Origin: Dermanyssus gallinae
Taxonomy: Eukaryota > Arthropoda > Arachnida > Mesostigmata > Dermanyssidae
Length of the DNA stretch: 64,000 nt
Direction: 5' to 3'
Assembly: GCA_003439945.1 (NCBI GenBank)
Contig: QVRM01002492.1
Coordinates: 342,703 to 406,702 of the forward strand
Below, piece by piece: positions 1-9,985 of the stretch; position 1 is the stretch's first letter; each line of letters opens with the position of its first letter. The position numbers and the translations under genes were made by a program. The notes under the pieces are model-generated. The model did no database searches, had not been told where the DNA came from, and was given only the letters and a program-made list of their open reading frames with translations.

Positions 1-1340
1 AATTGTATGCGCATACTTATTTATGTGAAGTTTTTGACAAATGGTGCAATATGTAAATGTAACGTGACATTGCATAATGGCCTCATATTCGATATACTTT
101 TGTGGGTTAACCTAAAACGCGCTCGGCTACATCTTCTGGTATACGTGGTATAGAGTTAGTTTAGTCCACGCGCTAGAAGTTTAGCCTTCACGCCAAATCT
201 TCAGCCAGACTCTTCTTGCCAAAAAGGTCGTCGCCGTTAATCTAATGCATCAGAACTAAAATTACCAACGATGCCAACGACACTACTATGTGCTATGAAA
301 ACCAACTTTGCGAATAGCATCAAAGGTACAAACAGACATTGACAACAATGTTGTTCTTAAATTCATTCTTAATAACAATGTGTCTATAAAACGGTCATAG
401 ACATAAACTGTAGTGAGGCCCATAATTTTCATTCTTTTATCAACATTCATCATTATCAGCAGCAGCAGCATCATAATCATCATAAACTATGTTACTATAT
501 GTATCACGTTAGCTTTTTCTAGATCTGCTGATCTCACTTCAAAATATCGCTTCATAAAGGTCGAGACCGAACCTGCGGTTTTTAGGTGCACAGACGCCGG
601 AAAGCTCCAATACTGCGTGCCGTTAAATATAATTAAGTTGTCAATTAGACGCCGACAACAAAAGTCCAGTCTATAGTTTACTTGCAAACCTTGAAGTTAT
701 ATATGTACGCATATTTGTTTGAAAGATGGCCAATTTAACGTTATGCATTTACGCGCGCGCGTAGGTGGGTTGCCCAGCGCTTATAGATTTTAGGGTTGTA
801 AATTTTAGTCAGTGTCGTTAGTCAGTGAGAGAGCCATAGTTATCCAGCAAATGACGTCGCAGAAAGAAAGCATTTACGCGTGCTGTGGGGGAGCTTCAGC
901 TTAAACAAAAATTTGGTCAAATGTGTGTAAACTCCCGATAGTAGCACTCCCTCGGCCCGTGAGATGGCCATGAGATGAGGCAAGGCATACGATATAGAGT
1001 ATATGGCAACGAATTCATATTGTCATATTGTCGTGGTCCACTCGTAGAGGGCTTACTCCTTACGGAAAGGTGTCTGCGCACTAATTCCGGACCGACTGGT
1101 TAAACGCTCGGGACTAGTCAACCATGGGGATTCCATGGGTACCAGTTAAGATGCTCGCTGCTTTGGCTCAATATCAAGAGATTGCCCGTCTTACATACCC
1201 AAAGTCTTTCCCCGTTCCTTCCTAGACAAGCCTAGCGCTGGGCATGTTTCGAATTTTTTTTGGTGTCAAGAGGAACAGTCTGTTCAGAGGGGTTGATCTA
1301 CGCTTGATCTATGTATATATTAATATTTGGATGTGTGTAA
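1..1340. other. No gene recognised
   Basis: This stretch is AT-rich sequence without a triplet-repeat block or a frame that I recognise. Short open frames near 286-690 overlap on both strands and have no family features. The part from about 950 to 1300 could be the decayed 5' portion of the retroelement that follows, but I see no motif that shows it. Confidence 0.5.
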
Positions 1341-2195
1341 CTATAAACACATTGGATTGGGAACGAAGTTAGAAACAATACAAAAGGGAGTAGTAAGATT
1401 TGCATTGGCTTGCCGTTTTAATTGCATCAGGAAAAGTCTTAAGGAGGATAGGGTAATGTCAAAATTCATACAAAGGAAAAACAAAGCTAAGAAGTAGCAT
1501 TAGAATTAAAAATGCCACAAATAAATAATGGGTTAGACAGAAGCAGCTGGTGAAGACGGCATTAAGGATCAAAACAAAGTGGGATCGCGGAGTAGAGTTC
1601 GCAACTAGGAAGATCGGGTACAATAGTCAGCAATGGGCAAGAGCGAGGGTATCGGATAAAATGGCGAAATTGAGGGTAAACAAGTCATATACAGGCAAAT
1701 AGAAATTGGCCATAGGTTTAAGATCGAGTTTGGCAGGTATAAATGAAAAGGACAAGCGGGAAAAGCAGGGTAGAAGCGGTATACGATAATTTAAGAGCGA
1801 GTGGGCTATGGGCAGATGCCAGGGCAGTGATGTTGGATTCAAGAATAAATATAGGGAGAGGTGAAGTACATAATGTCGAGCTTGTGAGCTAGGAAATAAG
1901 TCAATCGAACATATTGAAAAATAATGTACATTGGGGGGAGCAGAGATACAGACCTGTGAGAGGTCCTAGTTTTAGAATTAAATATTAGAAAGAACCAGGT
2001 CGATATTATAAAAAGAGGCTGTCGCAATGGACGGCAAATACTCAATAGTTATTGGAGGATACATTAATTATATAGATGCGTAGGCAACATGTATGCTGCC
2101 GCTCTGAGCGCCTCTGATATAAAAGAGTGACACGTGTATTTAGGTATACATGCCAAGCAACTATTAAATCAATCAATCAATATACGTTGTCTGGA
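1340..2195 (+). pseudogene. Decayed non-LTR retrotransposon, tick-type, copy A (RT C-terminal region and 3' tail)
   Basis: Reading through several frames gives a recognisable C-terminal half of a non-LTR reverse transcriptase polyprotein. A segment from about 1370 (LETIQKGVVRFALACRF) matches the region after the RT thumb. A segment from about 1777 (VYDN-RASGL then ARAVMLDSR) lines up with copy B at about 50 kb (LYDNTRGSGLL, ARAGMLDTR). A weak version of the H-x3-C segment (KSIEHI) follows near 1875. Stops and frameshifts interrupt all of these, so it cannot encode a protein. The 3' end (about 2095-2180, with GATATAAAAG-G/A-GTGA and a run of AATC units at 2166-2180) matches the end of copy B and marks the element's tail. 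The clade is inferred from resemblance to 'tick transposon' proteins; the exact family is not established. Confidence 0.7.
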
Positions 2196-2228
2196 GGAAA
2201 TAGTTTATTAATAGGGTCGTAAGCCTGT

Positions 2229-2231
<3 letters not shown>

Positions 2232-2271
<40 letters not shown>
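2232..2271. repeat. (TA)n microsatellite
   Basis: An almost pure alternating TA tract of about 40 bp, just downstream of the tail of the non-LTR remnant. Confidence 0.95.
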
Positions 2272-2274
<3 letters not shown>

Positions 2275-3311
2275 TGATGATTACAAGGATTTTCTTCCTA
2301 GTATAGAACTAATGTTAGGCTACCCAAGATGTGTTGTCGTTTCTTTGGGGCTACTGTGGTTGCCGCCTTGCAGCGCGCCTTCGATTTGAGCTCAACTTTG
2401 GGTGACAGCAGCAGCAGTAACAACAACAATCAACAATAACGGTACAACAAAAACAACAGCAACAATCATAATTCCGCCAATGACAACACAATCAGCTGCT
2501 TATCAACGCTACGCTGGCGAGATGCGCGCACCCATCGGACAGCGGATTGATTTGTCTGCGTATCGCGGCGCGCGATCCTCAGCGAGCGTTGTTCCGCCCC
2601 TAAAATGGTGTGGCCGGTGTTGACCCAGCTATTGAGAGTGTCATTAGGGCTATTTATTTTTTACGCGCGCTATAATCACACGCTAATCGTACAAATCAAC
2701 ATCAGCATCATCATCATCAGCAGCATTAGCGTCATCCTTATTATTATGATTATGATTATCATCATCATCATCACCGCCACAACGTAATAATTAACGCGCT
2801 TTGATTGTCATCGTCCGATGCGTACCTAGGGTCTATCCGTCGCCATATCGTCTTTTTATAAAGCCGCTAAGACGAAGACGTCTATTGAGAAAGAAAGATG
2901 CAAAAATCAGCGGCAGACGTTCATGGCATGCGTTGTTAGCCAGTAGTAGTGTTGACGGAGCCTAGTCGGATATTGGCGGTCGCGCCTCCACAGACGGTAC
3001 TGTACGCCCTCGACCAATAATAATGAAGAGGCGGAGGATTGTCGATGAATCAATGCCATCGGCAGCTGAATGCTCACGATGGGACAATCATGTATTGGCT
3101 GACTGAGCTAGCGAGCGAGCGACCGACCGCCTGGACTAGTGAATGGATGGGCAGTGGATGTTGCTAGCTAGGAATAGCTGAGTGTGACGATGAAAAGAAA
3201 AATGAAGACGACCTTTGCCATTTCATGGAACGATGACACTTGTGGGGTGCTCTTTGCTTTGCCGGCAGGATCGGCCAAGCCCACCTTATTCTTCGACTAC
3301 TGGCCACACAC

Positions 3312-3312
<1 letters not shown>
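2272..3312. other. Triplet-rich DNA, no gene recognised
   Basis: It contains a CAG/CAA run at about 2407-2480 and an ATC/ATT run at about 2698-2775, with mixed sequence between. The open frames here (2402-2623, 2605-2787) are mostly read-through of those repeats and show no domain. Nothing else is seen. Confidence 0.6.

Positions 3313-3358
<46 letters not shown>
3313..3358. repeat. (TA)n-(TG)n compound microsatellite
   Basis: A TA tract of about 30 bp runs directly into a short TG tract. The 78-residue open frame across it reads as alternating Ile-Tyr and is an artefact. Confidence 0.95.
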
Positions 3359-3501
3359 ATTCTCTAATTTATAGTTATTATGTCGTCTTCCTTGTTGTTA
3401 TTGTTACTGCAAAAGTGTGAAGGCTTCTATGCTAACCGTATAGGCTAGTAGACAGCCTAAAACTGCATAGGCTAGACAATTGTTGTAGCGGTATTATTGG
3501 C

Positions 3502-3537
3502 TGTAGTAGTAGTAGTAGTAGTAGTAGTAGTCGTAAT
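3502..3537. repeat. (TAG)n microsatellite carrying the SINE target site
   Basis: A run of GTA/TAG triplets ends in a 16-bp sequence (3522-3537) that is repeated exactly at 3734-3749. The two copies flank the SINE, so the SINE inserted into this microsatellite. Confidence 0.85.
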
Positions 3538-3733
3538 GGTGTCGAGCCCGGTGGCTTGGTGGATTAAGTCTCCGCCTCGCAACCGGAGGAGACACATAGG
3601 TGCGCGGGTTCAAGCCCCACCGTTGCACCGATTTGTATTTATGGGGGTAGTCCGTGAATATGAAGCAATGTGAAAAACAGTTCCGTGGATTCCGTTAAAT
3701 CTTGGCTGAGGGTCAGCCCGAAAACTTTACTTT
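3538..3733 (+). mobile_element. tRNA-derived SINE, copy 1
   Basis: The 5' part looks like a tRNA gene. A pol III A-box-like stretch (GTGGCTTGGTGG, from about 3551) is followed by a B-box-like stretch (GGGTTCAAGCCCC, about 3606-3618). A non-tRNA body of roughly 110 bp follows, with a conserved block around 3628-3645 and a conserved 3' block (GTTAAATCTTGGCTGAG) near 3694-3710, ending in a T-rich terminus. The element is flanked by a perfect 16-bp target-site duplication (3522-3537 and 3734-3749), which is direct evidence of retroposition. A second copy lies in reverse orientation at 42030-42218 and aligns along nearly its whole length. The family name is unknown to me. SINEs do not encode protein and depend on a partner LINE; which LINE drives this one cannot be told from the window. 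Confidence 0.88.
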
Positions 3734-3899
3734 TAGTAGTAGTCGTAATAGTAGTACGTCTAGTCGTAGAATTGGCAGTGTAGTATGCATGAGGGTGGGC
3801 ATGAAAATGCGTGCCGCGACACAATTCCACGTTTGGGGTGCTTCGGAAAATAGCCGCTACTGGCTAGACCCGATATGCTGCTGTCACCTTTGTCGCGTC

Positions 3900-4480
3900 C
3901 GCCCGCCCGACGACGACGACAACCACAACAACAACAACAACCACAACAACCGCAATGATTATGATGACGGTGATAATGGTGATGGCGGCGATGATGATGA
4001 TGATGACAATGATGGCGATAACGATTCCCGTTGAACCACGTCTAAAGAGAGAATTGCTTCGGAATCATGCGCTTGACCGCATGGGTATGACGATGAGGTG
4101 GGAGAAACTGGGATGACCGAGTGCATTGACTCAACTGTTGTACGAGCAGGGCTGTTGCAGTCGTTGTTGCAGTCGTTGTTGCAATCGTTGTTGTTGTTGT
4201 TGTTGCTGTTGTTGTTGCAGTCGTCGTTGTTGTTGCTGCTGTTGTTGTTCATGTTGTTGCTGATTTTGTTGTTGGTGTGGGTGTCGTTGTTGTCGCAAGA
4301 TGAACTAACTCGCTCACATTCCAGCTCGCGATGCCGCTCAATCGTTGTTTGGCTGTTGTTATTGTTACTGTCGAAGTTGTTGTTGTTGGTGTTGTTGTTG
4401 TTGCTGCTGCTGCTGCCGTTATTGTTGTTGTGGTTGTTGTTCTTACCGCCACTGCTACCGTTGACGACCACACGACGACG
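3900..4480. repeat. Strand-switching triplet repeat block
   Basis: CAA/CAC triplets (about 3918-3955) give way to GATGA repeats (about 3958-4022), then to GTT/GTC/GCT triplets (about 4150-4445). The long open frames in it (poly-Asn and Ser on one strand, poly-Leu on the other) exist in several overlapping frames, which is what repeats produce without coding selection. Confidence 0.85.
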
Positions 4481-4743
4481 CAATTTCTATCCAGAGGTAA
4501 TCTGCGCCGTCACTTGGCACGGACGCACGGGCGCGCGTGCGACAATTTGCCGACTAGCCGAGGATTTCCGATTGGCTGAAACAATCCCGGCCGCCGGATC
4601 CAAGCACACAGGCAAGAATCGGGAACGAGGGAGCGGGAGAGAAAAAAGAGTCAGGCGGACGAACGGACAAACACAGACAGGTGAGCCTGAGTCCAGGTGT
4701 AGTTCTTCAGCGTCGTGCTGTCAGCGGGGATGATGACGAATAA

Positions 4744-4890
4744 TTGAAATTGCTCAGCGAGCGGGCACAGTTATTGTCGTCGACGTCGTCGCCGCCGCCG
4801 CCGAAGTCGAAGGTAAGCGACGGGGATGGCGAAACCCACGGCGTAAGACAACGACGACATTCGCGACAGCAACAACAACAACAACAACAA

Positions 4891-4925
<35 letters not shown>

Positions 4926-5067
4926 ACAACAACAACAACAACAACCACACCAAGAACAGCAGCAGCAACAACAACGACATCAAAAACTAGCAATGGTCCG
5001 ACGGTGTCGGCCCGATACCATTCGAGTCGTTTTCGTCACGTCTCGGACGGGCGGGTGCAGTTCGTAG
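4744..5067 (+). repeat. CAA/CAG tract within a possible poly-Gln frame
   Basis: The core (about 4867-4985) is interrupted CAA/CAG that would encode about 30 Gln in one frame of a 107-residue open frame. The CAA/CAG mixture is also found in real polyQ proteins, but the flanking residues show no domain, no splice context is evident, and poly-Leu and poly-Val frames on the minus strand are equally open. I treat it as a repeat, with only a small chance that it is an exon. Confidence 0.75.
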
Positions 5068-5194
5068 GCCGGACACGCAGCTTTACTATAGTAGGTGGTG
5101 GTACACTTGTGGTGGTTGGTGTCTTTTACCGATCGATAGCCAACTTCAGAGACTCGGAAGGATGGGAAGAGGCAGGGTATTCGTGCACTATTTC

Positions 5195-5397
5195 TACTTT
5201 ATTGTTGCTGTTTCCGTTGTTGTTGTTGTTGCTGTTGTTGTTGTTGTTGTTGCTGTTGCTGTTGTTGTTGTTGTTGTTGTTGCTGTTATCGTTGTCCTAG
5301 CAGCCGTGTTGAGCGGATCTGTGTGTAACAACGGCGACAGTATAAGCGACAACGGCGGCGGCGTTAGTGTCATTAGAAAACGGTGTTGACAACCACC

Positions 5398-5431
<34 letters not shown>

Positions 5432-5670
5432 AAACAACAGCAACAGCGGAGTTGACGAAGGCAACGACTGCACTAGTAGTAGTAGTAGTAGTGAGTGGTA
5501 AGATAATAGCTAGCCATCATAACAACAACAGCAGCAACAACAGCAGCAGCAGCATCAGCAAAACAAACACAACAATATCAACTGCAACCACCACAACAAC
5601 AACAACAACAACAGCAACAAAAACAAGAACCGCCCCTGCCACTGCAACAGCAACGCCACAGCTAGGAAAT
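5195..5670. repeat. GTT tract switching to CAA tract
   Basis: GTT/GCT triplets at about 5203-5300 are followed about 90 bp later by CAA triplets (about 5393-5440) and a CAA/CAG/CAT block (about 5519-5665). A short run of TAG triplets sits near 5474-5490. The strand of the motif flips within 100 bp. Confidence 0.88.
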
Positions 5671-5841
5671 AAGACAGCCGACGAGCGTCTTAGCTCATCG
5701 TAATCTGTCGTGAGCTGGCTCCAATCGATGTCCACTCACATCTTTCGAATTTTCACCACAGCCAGATGAACTGGACAGATAAACAGTGCAGCAAGTGCTA
5801 GACGGGGAGAGAGAGATGGAGAAATACGAGCAGATAGTGAG

Positions 5842-5843
<2 letters not shown>

Positions 5844-5880
<37 letters not shown>
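5844..5880. repeat. (GA)n microsatellite
   Basis: A GA dinucleotide run of about 35 bp, followed by purine-rich sequence. Confidence 0.95.
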
Positions 5881-5883
<3 letters not shown>

Positions 5884-6119
5884 GGCCCGACTCATGCTGA
5901 AAGAGTTAGCTATAGCGAAGGTGTGGACGGCCGTTGTCGCCGGCGTTGAAATTCTAGTTTCTTCCAGCCGGCTGGAAGATTATAGGCTGAATACCTCTCT
6001 GAGCGGAATAACGACGCCACCCCCCCCCTCCCCCACACGCGGCCGCCGCCGCAGCCGCTACAACCACTACGTTATGATGATCGTGGGGTGGTGATCCGTG
6101 ATCCTAGTAAGTGTAGAAA

Positions 6120-6520
6120 TAGAAGTGGTAATACTTATTCGTCGTCGTCGTCGTCATCATCATCATCATTATTATTGATATTATCCAAGTGCTCGTGTCG
6201 TCATCCTAATTCTTTTCTCCCTCGTCGTCATTTTTTGACGCTGCTGCTGCCGCTGTTGTTGTTATAGTTGTTGTGGTCGTCGTTGTTATAGTTGTTGCTG
6301 TCGCTCTTCGTGCTATCGTTGTTGTTGCTATCGCTCTTCTTGCTATCGTTGTTGTTGTTGTCGCTGTTGGTCTTGTTGCTATCGTTGTTGTTGTCGCGGT
6401 GAGTCTTGTTGCTATCGTTGTTGTTGTTGTTGTTGTCGCTGTCGGTCTTGTTGCTATCGTTGTTGTTGTCGCTGTCGTTGTTGTTGTTGTTGTTGTGGCC
6501 ACTGCCGTGGTACTCGTGGT
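6120..6520. repeat. GTC/ATC then GTT triplet block with a repeated longer unit
   Basis: After short GTC and ATC runs (6141-6175), a GTT-rich tract (about 6245-6510) contains a recurring longer unit of the form GTCGCT-(CTT/GTTGGT/GTCGGT)-CTTGTTGCTATC-GTTGTT. This gives a period of roughly 30-60 bp, so the tract has some higher-order structure rather than being a simple triplet run. Confidence 0.8.
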
Positions 6521-7600
6521 CACTCACTGCTTCTGGTGCTGCTGCTGCTGGTGTGGCAGAAGCAACAGGGCAGACGTGGGCTACGAGCAATTGGGGTAGA
6601 TGAAGGTGGTAAAGGAAAATAGATGAGTTTGCTGCCTACTTCGATGATGATGATGATGATGTTGCTGTTGTTGACTTCTTGAGCTAGCTGCCTTAGCTGC
6701 CGTTGTTGCTGCCGTTGCTGCTACTTTGGCAAATGTCTCCACTACCACCACGGCTGGCGATCCTGTCGTTTCTGACACGGCGATGCGACGGACGCCTTAA
6801 GCAGGAAAAGCCAACTAAGGTGGCTAACCAAATGAGAAATAGAGAGAGCCGAGAGAGAAAGAAAGTCATACAAAGAGAGAGAGGGGCAATGGTGACGGCA
6901 GAAATACCCTTTCATGATGATGATGTTGATGGCCGTGGGGGCGGAGGGGGGGATGTGGTGGTGTCAAACACAACGAAGTGCTGAGATCACGACCACCACA
7001 GTGTCGAGTGATCCACAATCTCTACCACCATGAATCCTCCGAGGTGATGATGAGTTCAACCAACCAACCCATAGAGATGAATCGATTGATTGATGCGTGC
7101 TCATACTGCGGTGTTGCGTCACACGCTCGACAAATTGATGAATGGGTATTCAGAGAGATATACAGATAGATAGATATACAGACAGATGTATATAAATATA
7201 ATTCAGTCGCTCGTGATTGAGTGATTGGTACATTGAGCGATCAATGGATAGACGAATCAAGTAGGGAATAATCATGCAAATAGTGACAACGAGACATCAC
7301 CGACTCACTGATCGATGATGGTCAATCATGACCAACCGAAGACTATCGAGGAAGCGAGCGCGTTCGACGAGCGCGCGCCTGACGATGCACCCACGATCAT
7401 CCTACCGCAGATCGAACACGAACGATTGAATGCAGGAAATAACTGCGTGCTGCCTTCTGCTGGTAGGTGATGATGGTATGGCGTGCCCGGTTCCGGTCCC
7501 GGTCCCGGACTACACGCGCCCACCATCATGGCTATGGACTCTGGCTTAGCGGCGGCTTCTGCTGTCTGATCAGTCAACAAACGGTGTTGTCAGTGACAAA
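6521..7600. other. No gene recognised; short GAT and GA runs
   Basis: A GAT run (about 6642-6662), a few GTT/GCC triplets to 6725, purine-rich sequence near 6835-6890 and a GAT/GGT patch near 6917-6965 are visible. Open frames such as 7326-7580 (-) have no recognisable domain. Confidence 0.55.
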
Positions 7601-7740
7601 AAAACAACGACAGCAAAATAACCCACCACCCCCACCACCACGACCAAGAACAACAACAACATGGCCACCAACAACAAAACAATTAACGACAACAACGCCG
7701 CCAATGGCAGCGACAGGGGCAGCAACAGTAACCAAATAAA
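7601..7740. repeat. CAA/CCA/CAC triplet tract
   Basis: Interrupted CAA, CCACCC and CAC triplets. The frames over it read as poly-Thr/Pro or poly-Val and are repeat artefacts. Confidence 0.8.
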
Positions 7741-7859
7741 CTGCTGTCCAGCTGCAAAATTGCGCAAAATGAGTCACACACACAGGGCAGCAAGCAGGGC
7801 TTCTTGGGTACGCTTGGTCTGATGCGGCATTATTGCCGATGATACGATGGTAGTTATGT

Positions 7860-8640
7860 TTTACGTGTTGCTGTTGTTGTTGCTGTTGTTCCTGCTGTTT
7901 ATTGTTTTTATTGTAGTTCTTGTTATTGGTGTCTGTTGTCGTTGCTACTGTTGTGTATTACTGTTGTTGTAGTTGTTGCTACTTTACCTGTTGTTATTGT
8001 TTGGAGCTTTCGTTGCTCGTAGGGTTGTTGTTGCTGTTGTTATTTGTACCTGTTGTTGTTGTTGCTATTGCTGTGTATTACTGTTGTTGTAGTTGTTACT
8101 ACCTGTGCATGTTGTTATTGTTGTTGTTTGGAGCTTTCGCTGCTCGTAGGGTTGTTGTCGTTGCTGTTGTTGTTCCAGCTGTATATTGCATTTATTATAC
8201 TTGATGTCATTTGTACCTGTTGTTAATGTAGTAGTAGTTGTTGTTGCTACTGCTGTGTACTCCTGTTGTTGTTGTAGTTGTTGTTACTTGTACCTGTTGT
8301 TATTGTTGTTGCTGTTTGGAGTTTTCGTTGTTCGTAGGGTTATTTTTGTTGTTGTTCCTGCTGTGCATTGCTTTTATTGTACGTGTTGTTATTTGTGCCT
8401 GTTGTTATTGTTGTTGCTACTGCTGTGTATTCCTGTCGTTTGGAGTTTTTGCTGCTCGTAGTGTTGGGGTTGTGTTTGTTGTTGTTGTTGTTGTTGTTGT
8501 TGTATTCTTGTTGTTGTTGTTGTCGTCGTCGTCGTCGTTTTTGTTGTTGTTGTTGTTGTTGTGTTCTTGTTGTTGTTGTCGTCGTCGTCGTTTTTGTTGT
8601 TGTTGTCGTTATTGTTGTTGTGTTCTTCTTCTTTCTCTTC
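7860..8640. repeat. GTT-rich tract with higher-order minisatellite
   Basis: The tract is GTT/GCT-rich throughout. Embedded in it is a conserved non-triplet block of about 28 bp (TTTGGAGCTTTCG followed by TGCTCGTAGGGTT, with small changes) at 7999-8027, 8126-8156, 8314-8340 and 8438-8466. Spacers of about 95-160 bp share further phrases such as TGCTACTGCTGTGTATT and TTATTTGTACCTG. This gives about four units of 124-188 bp. From about 8470 the tract is simple GTT/GTC. The resulting poly-Leu, Val and Cys open frames are not credible proteins. Confidence 0.85.
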
Positions 8641-9310
8641 TCCTCCTTGAATTTCCTCTCGTATGAGTTACGCCAGGCGTTCGTCACACGCCCCAAGTGA
8701 GTAGCCCTGCAGAAGACGCTATCGCCAGCGACAGCAGCAGCAACACGACGGACTAGTAGGGACATGACAAAACGACAACAAGCGCGCCAAGACGACGCGC
8801 ATGTTGTTGTCGTTGCTGTGGGTGCATCGGTGTTTTCACGTTGCGCCGACGCCGAACACCACCCCCACCCCCACCAGCACCGAGCGGCGCGCCGAGCGCA
8901 CCTCCGTCCGCCGTCGCGCCTCATCGGCCGCGCGTCGAAAGGGGCAATTGACTCAGCAGTCGCTCTGTTCAGCTTGCGCGAGAACGATGTGACGACTGCC
9001 GAAACTGATAGAACAATGTAGATCGCTGGATTGATAGATAGAAAGATAAATAGAGGGATTCGTCTCTCTATCTCTCTTGATCTCTCGCTCACACACACAC
9101 ACACATGTTTAGCGCGATTACACAGCGTTGGGCGTCTGTGGACTTACAGGTACAACGCAGGGTGGCTGCGGGGTTGACGACGTGTCGTTTCCTGCTGAGG
9201 TTGGCGCCATCAATAAAAGTTCTTGTAGTCAATGACGTCGTTGACGCCATCAGGGAGGGGAAGTAGTCAGCCAGCCGCCGCTAGTACACGTAAAGCGACT
9301 CACTTGCTCT
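8641..9310. other. Moderately GC-rich DNA, no gene recognised
   Basis: Mixed sequence with CG-rich patches (8760-8960), a CT-rich segment near 9060-9090 and a short CA run at about 9090-9105. Nothing in either strand's frames looks like a known domain. Confidence 0.5.
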
Positions 9311-9319
9311 ACTGACATT

Positions 9320-9985
9320 CCTTATTGTTGTTGTTGTTGTGGTGGAAATAGTTGCTGCTGCTGCTGTTGCTGCTTGTCGTTCTTGCCATTGTCATCTTTC
9401 ATATGACGTCAATATATTCAATGCCCTTGTATGATTGAATGACATAGTTTATTGAGTACTTGCAAATTCACTCGAAATCATACTGCGTGCTCTGTACTGA
9501 GAGAGAGTTGCTTTCGATGTGCTCTTGTTTTGTCTGACCTATGTATTTTATTACTGCTGATTTTTTTTATTGACGATGTTGTACTATTGCTTTTATTGTT
9601 CAAATTCCTACTGTTGACTATGTTGTTGTTCTGCTGATGCTGCTGTTACTGTTGTTGTTGTTGCTGTTGTGATGTCTGTAGTAACAATCGCAGAAGAAGT
9701 AGTACAAGGTGTTATTAATATTGCTAATGTTGATATTGCTTCCTTATTGTTGTTTATTTTGTTGCTGTTGTTTTTGCCATTGTTGTTGATGTTATTGCCA
9801 TTGTAGTTGTTGTTATTGTCATTGTTGTTGTTGGCGTTGTTGTTGTTTCTGCTGTTGCCGTACCAGTCCATTTGCTGCGATTGCAATTGTCCTTTTTGTT
9901 GTTATTGTTGTTGATTGACCCGCTTGCTGTTGTTGTTGTCGTTGTTGTTGATTGAGCCGCCTGCTGCTGTTGTTGTTGTTGGTAT
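9320..9985. repeat. Interrupted GTT/GCT triplet block
   Basis: GTT and GCT triplets occur at about 9324-9380, 9600-9670, 9740-9860 and 9896-9985, with unique sequence between. A poly-Asn frame on the minus strand (9608-9886) is read-through of this block. Confidence 0.85.

Noticed and set aside
3538..3733. Functional tRNA gene
   Set aside because: The anticodon arm does not give a normal 7-base loop with T33, the acceptor stem does not close, and the 16-bp target duplication and long body show a SINE.
3959..4733. Long frames rich in Asn, Leu, Thr or Val as host genes (also at 6206-6603, 7920-8666, 22770-23318, 34554-35267, 35860-36543)
   Set aside because: They coincide with triplet-repeat tracts, are open in several frames on both strands at once, and show no domain outside the repeats.
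4744..5067. Poly-Gln protein gene
   Set aside because: Only the CAA/CAG tract supports it. Flanks lack a domain or splice context, and the same tract type recurs non-coding throughout the window.
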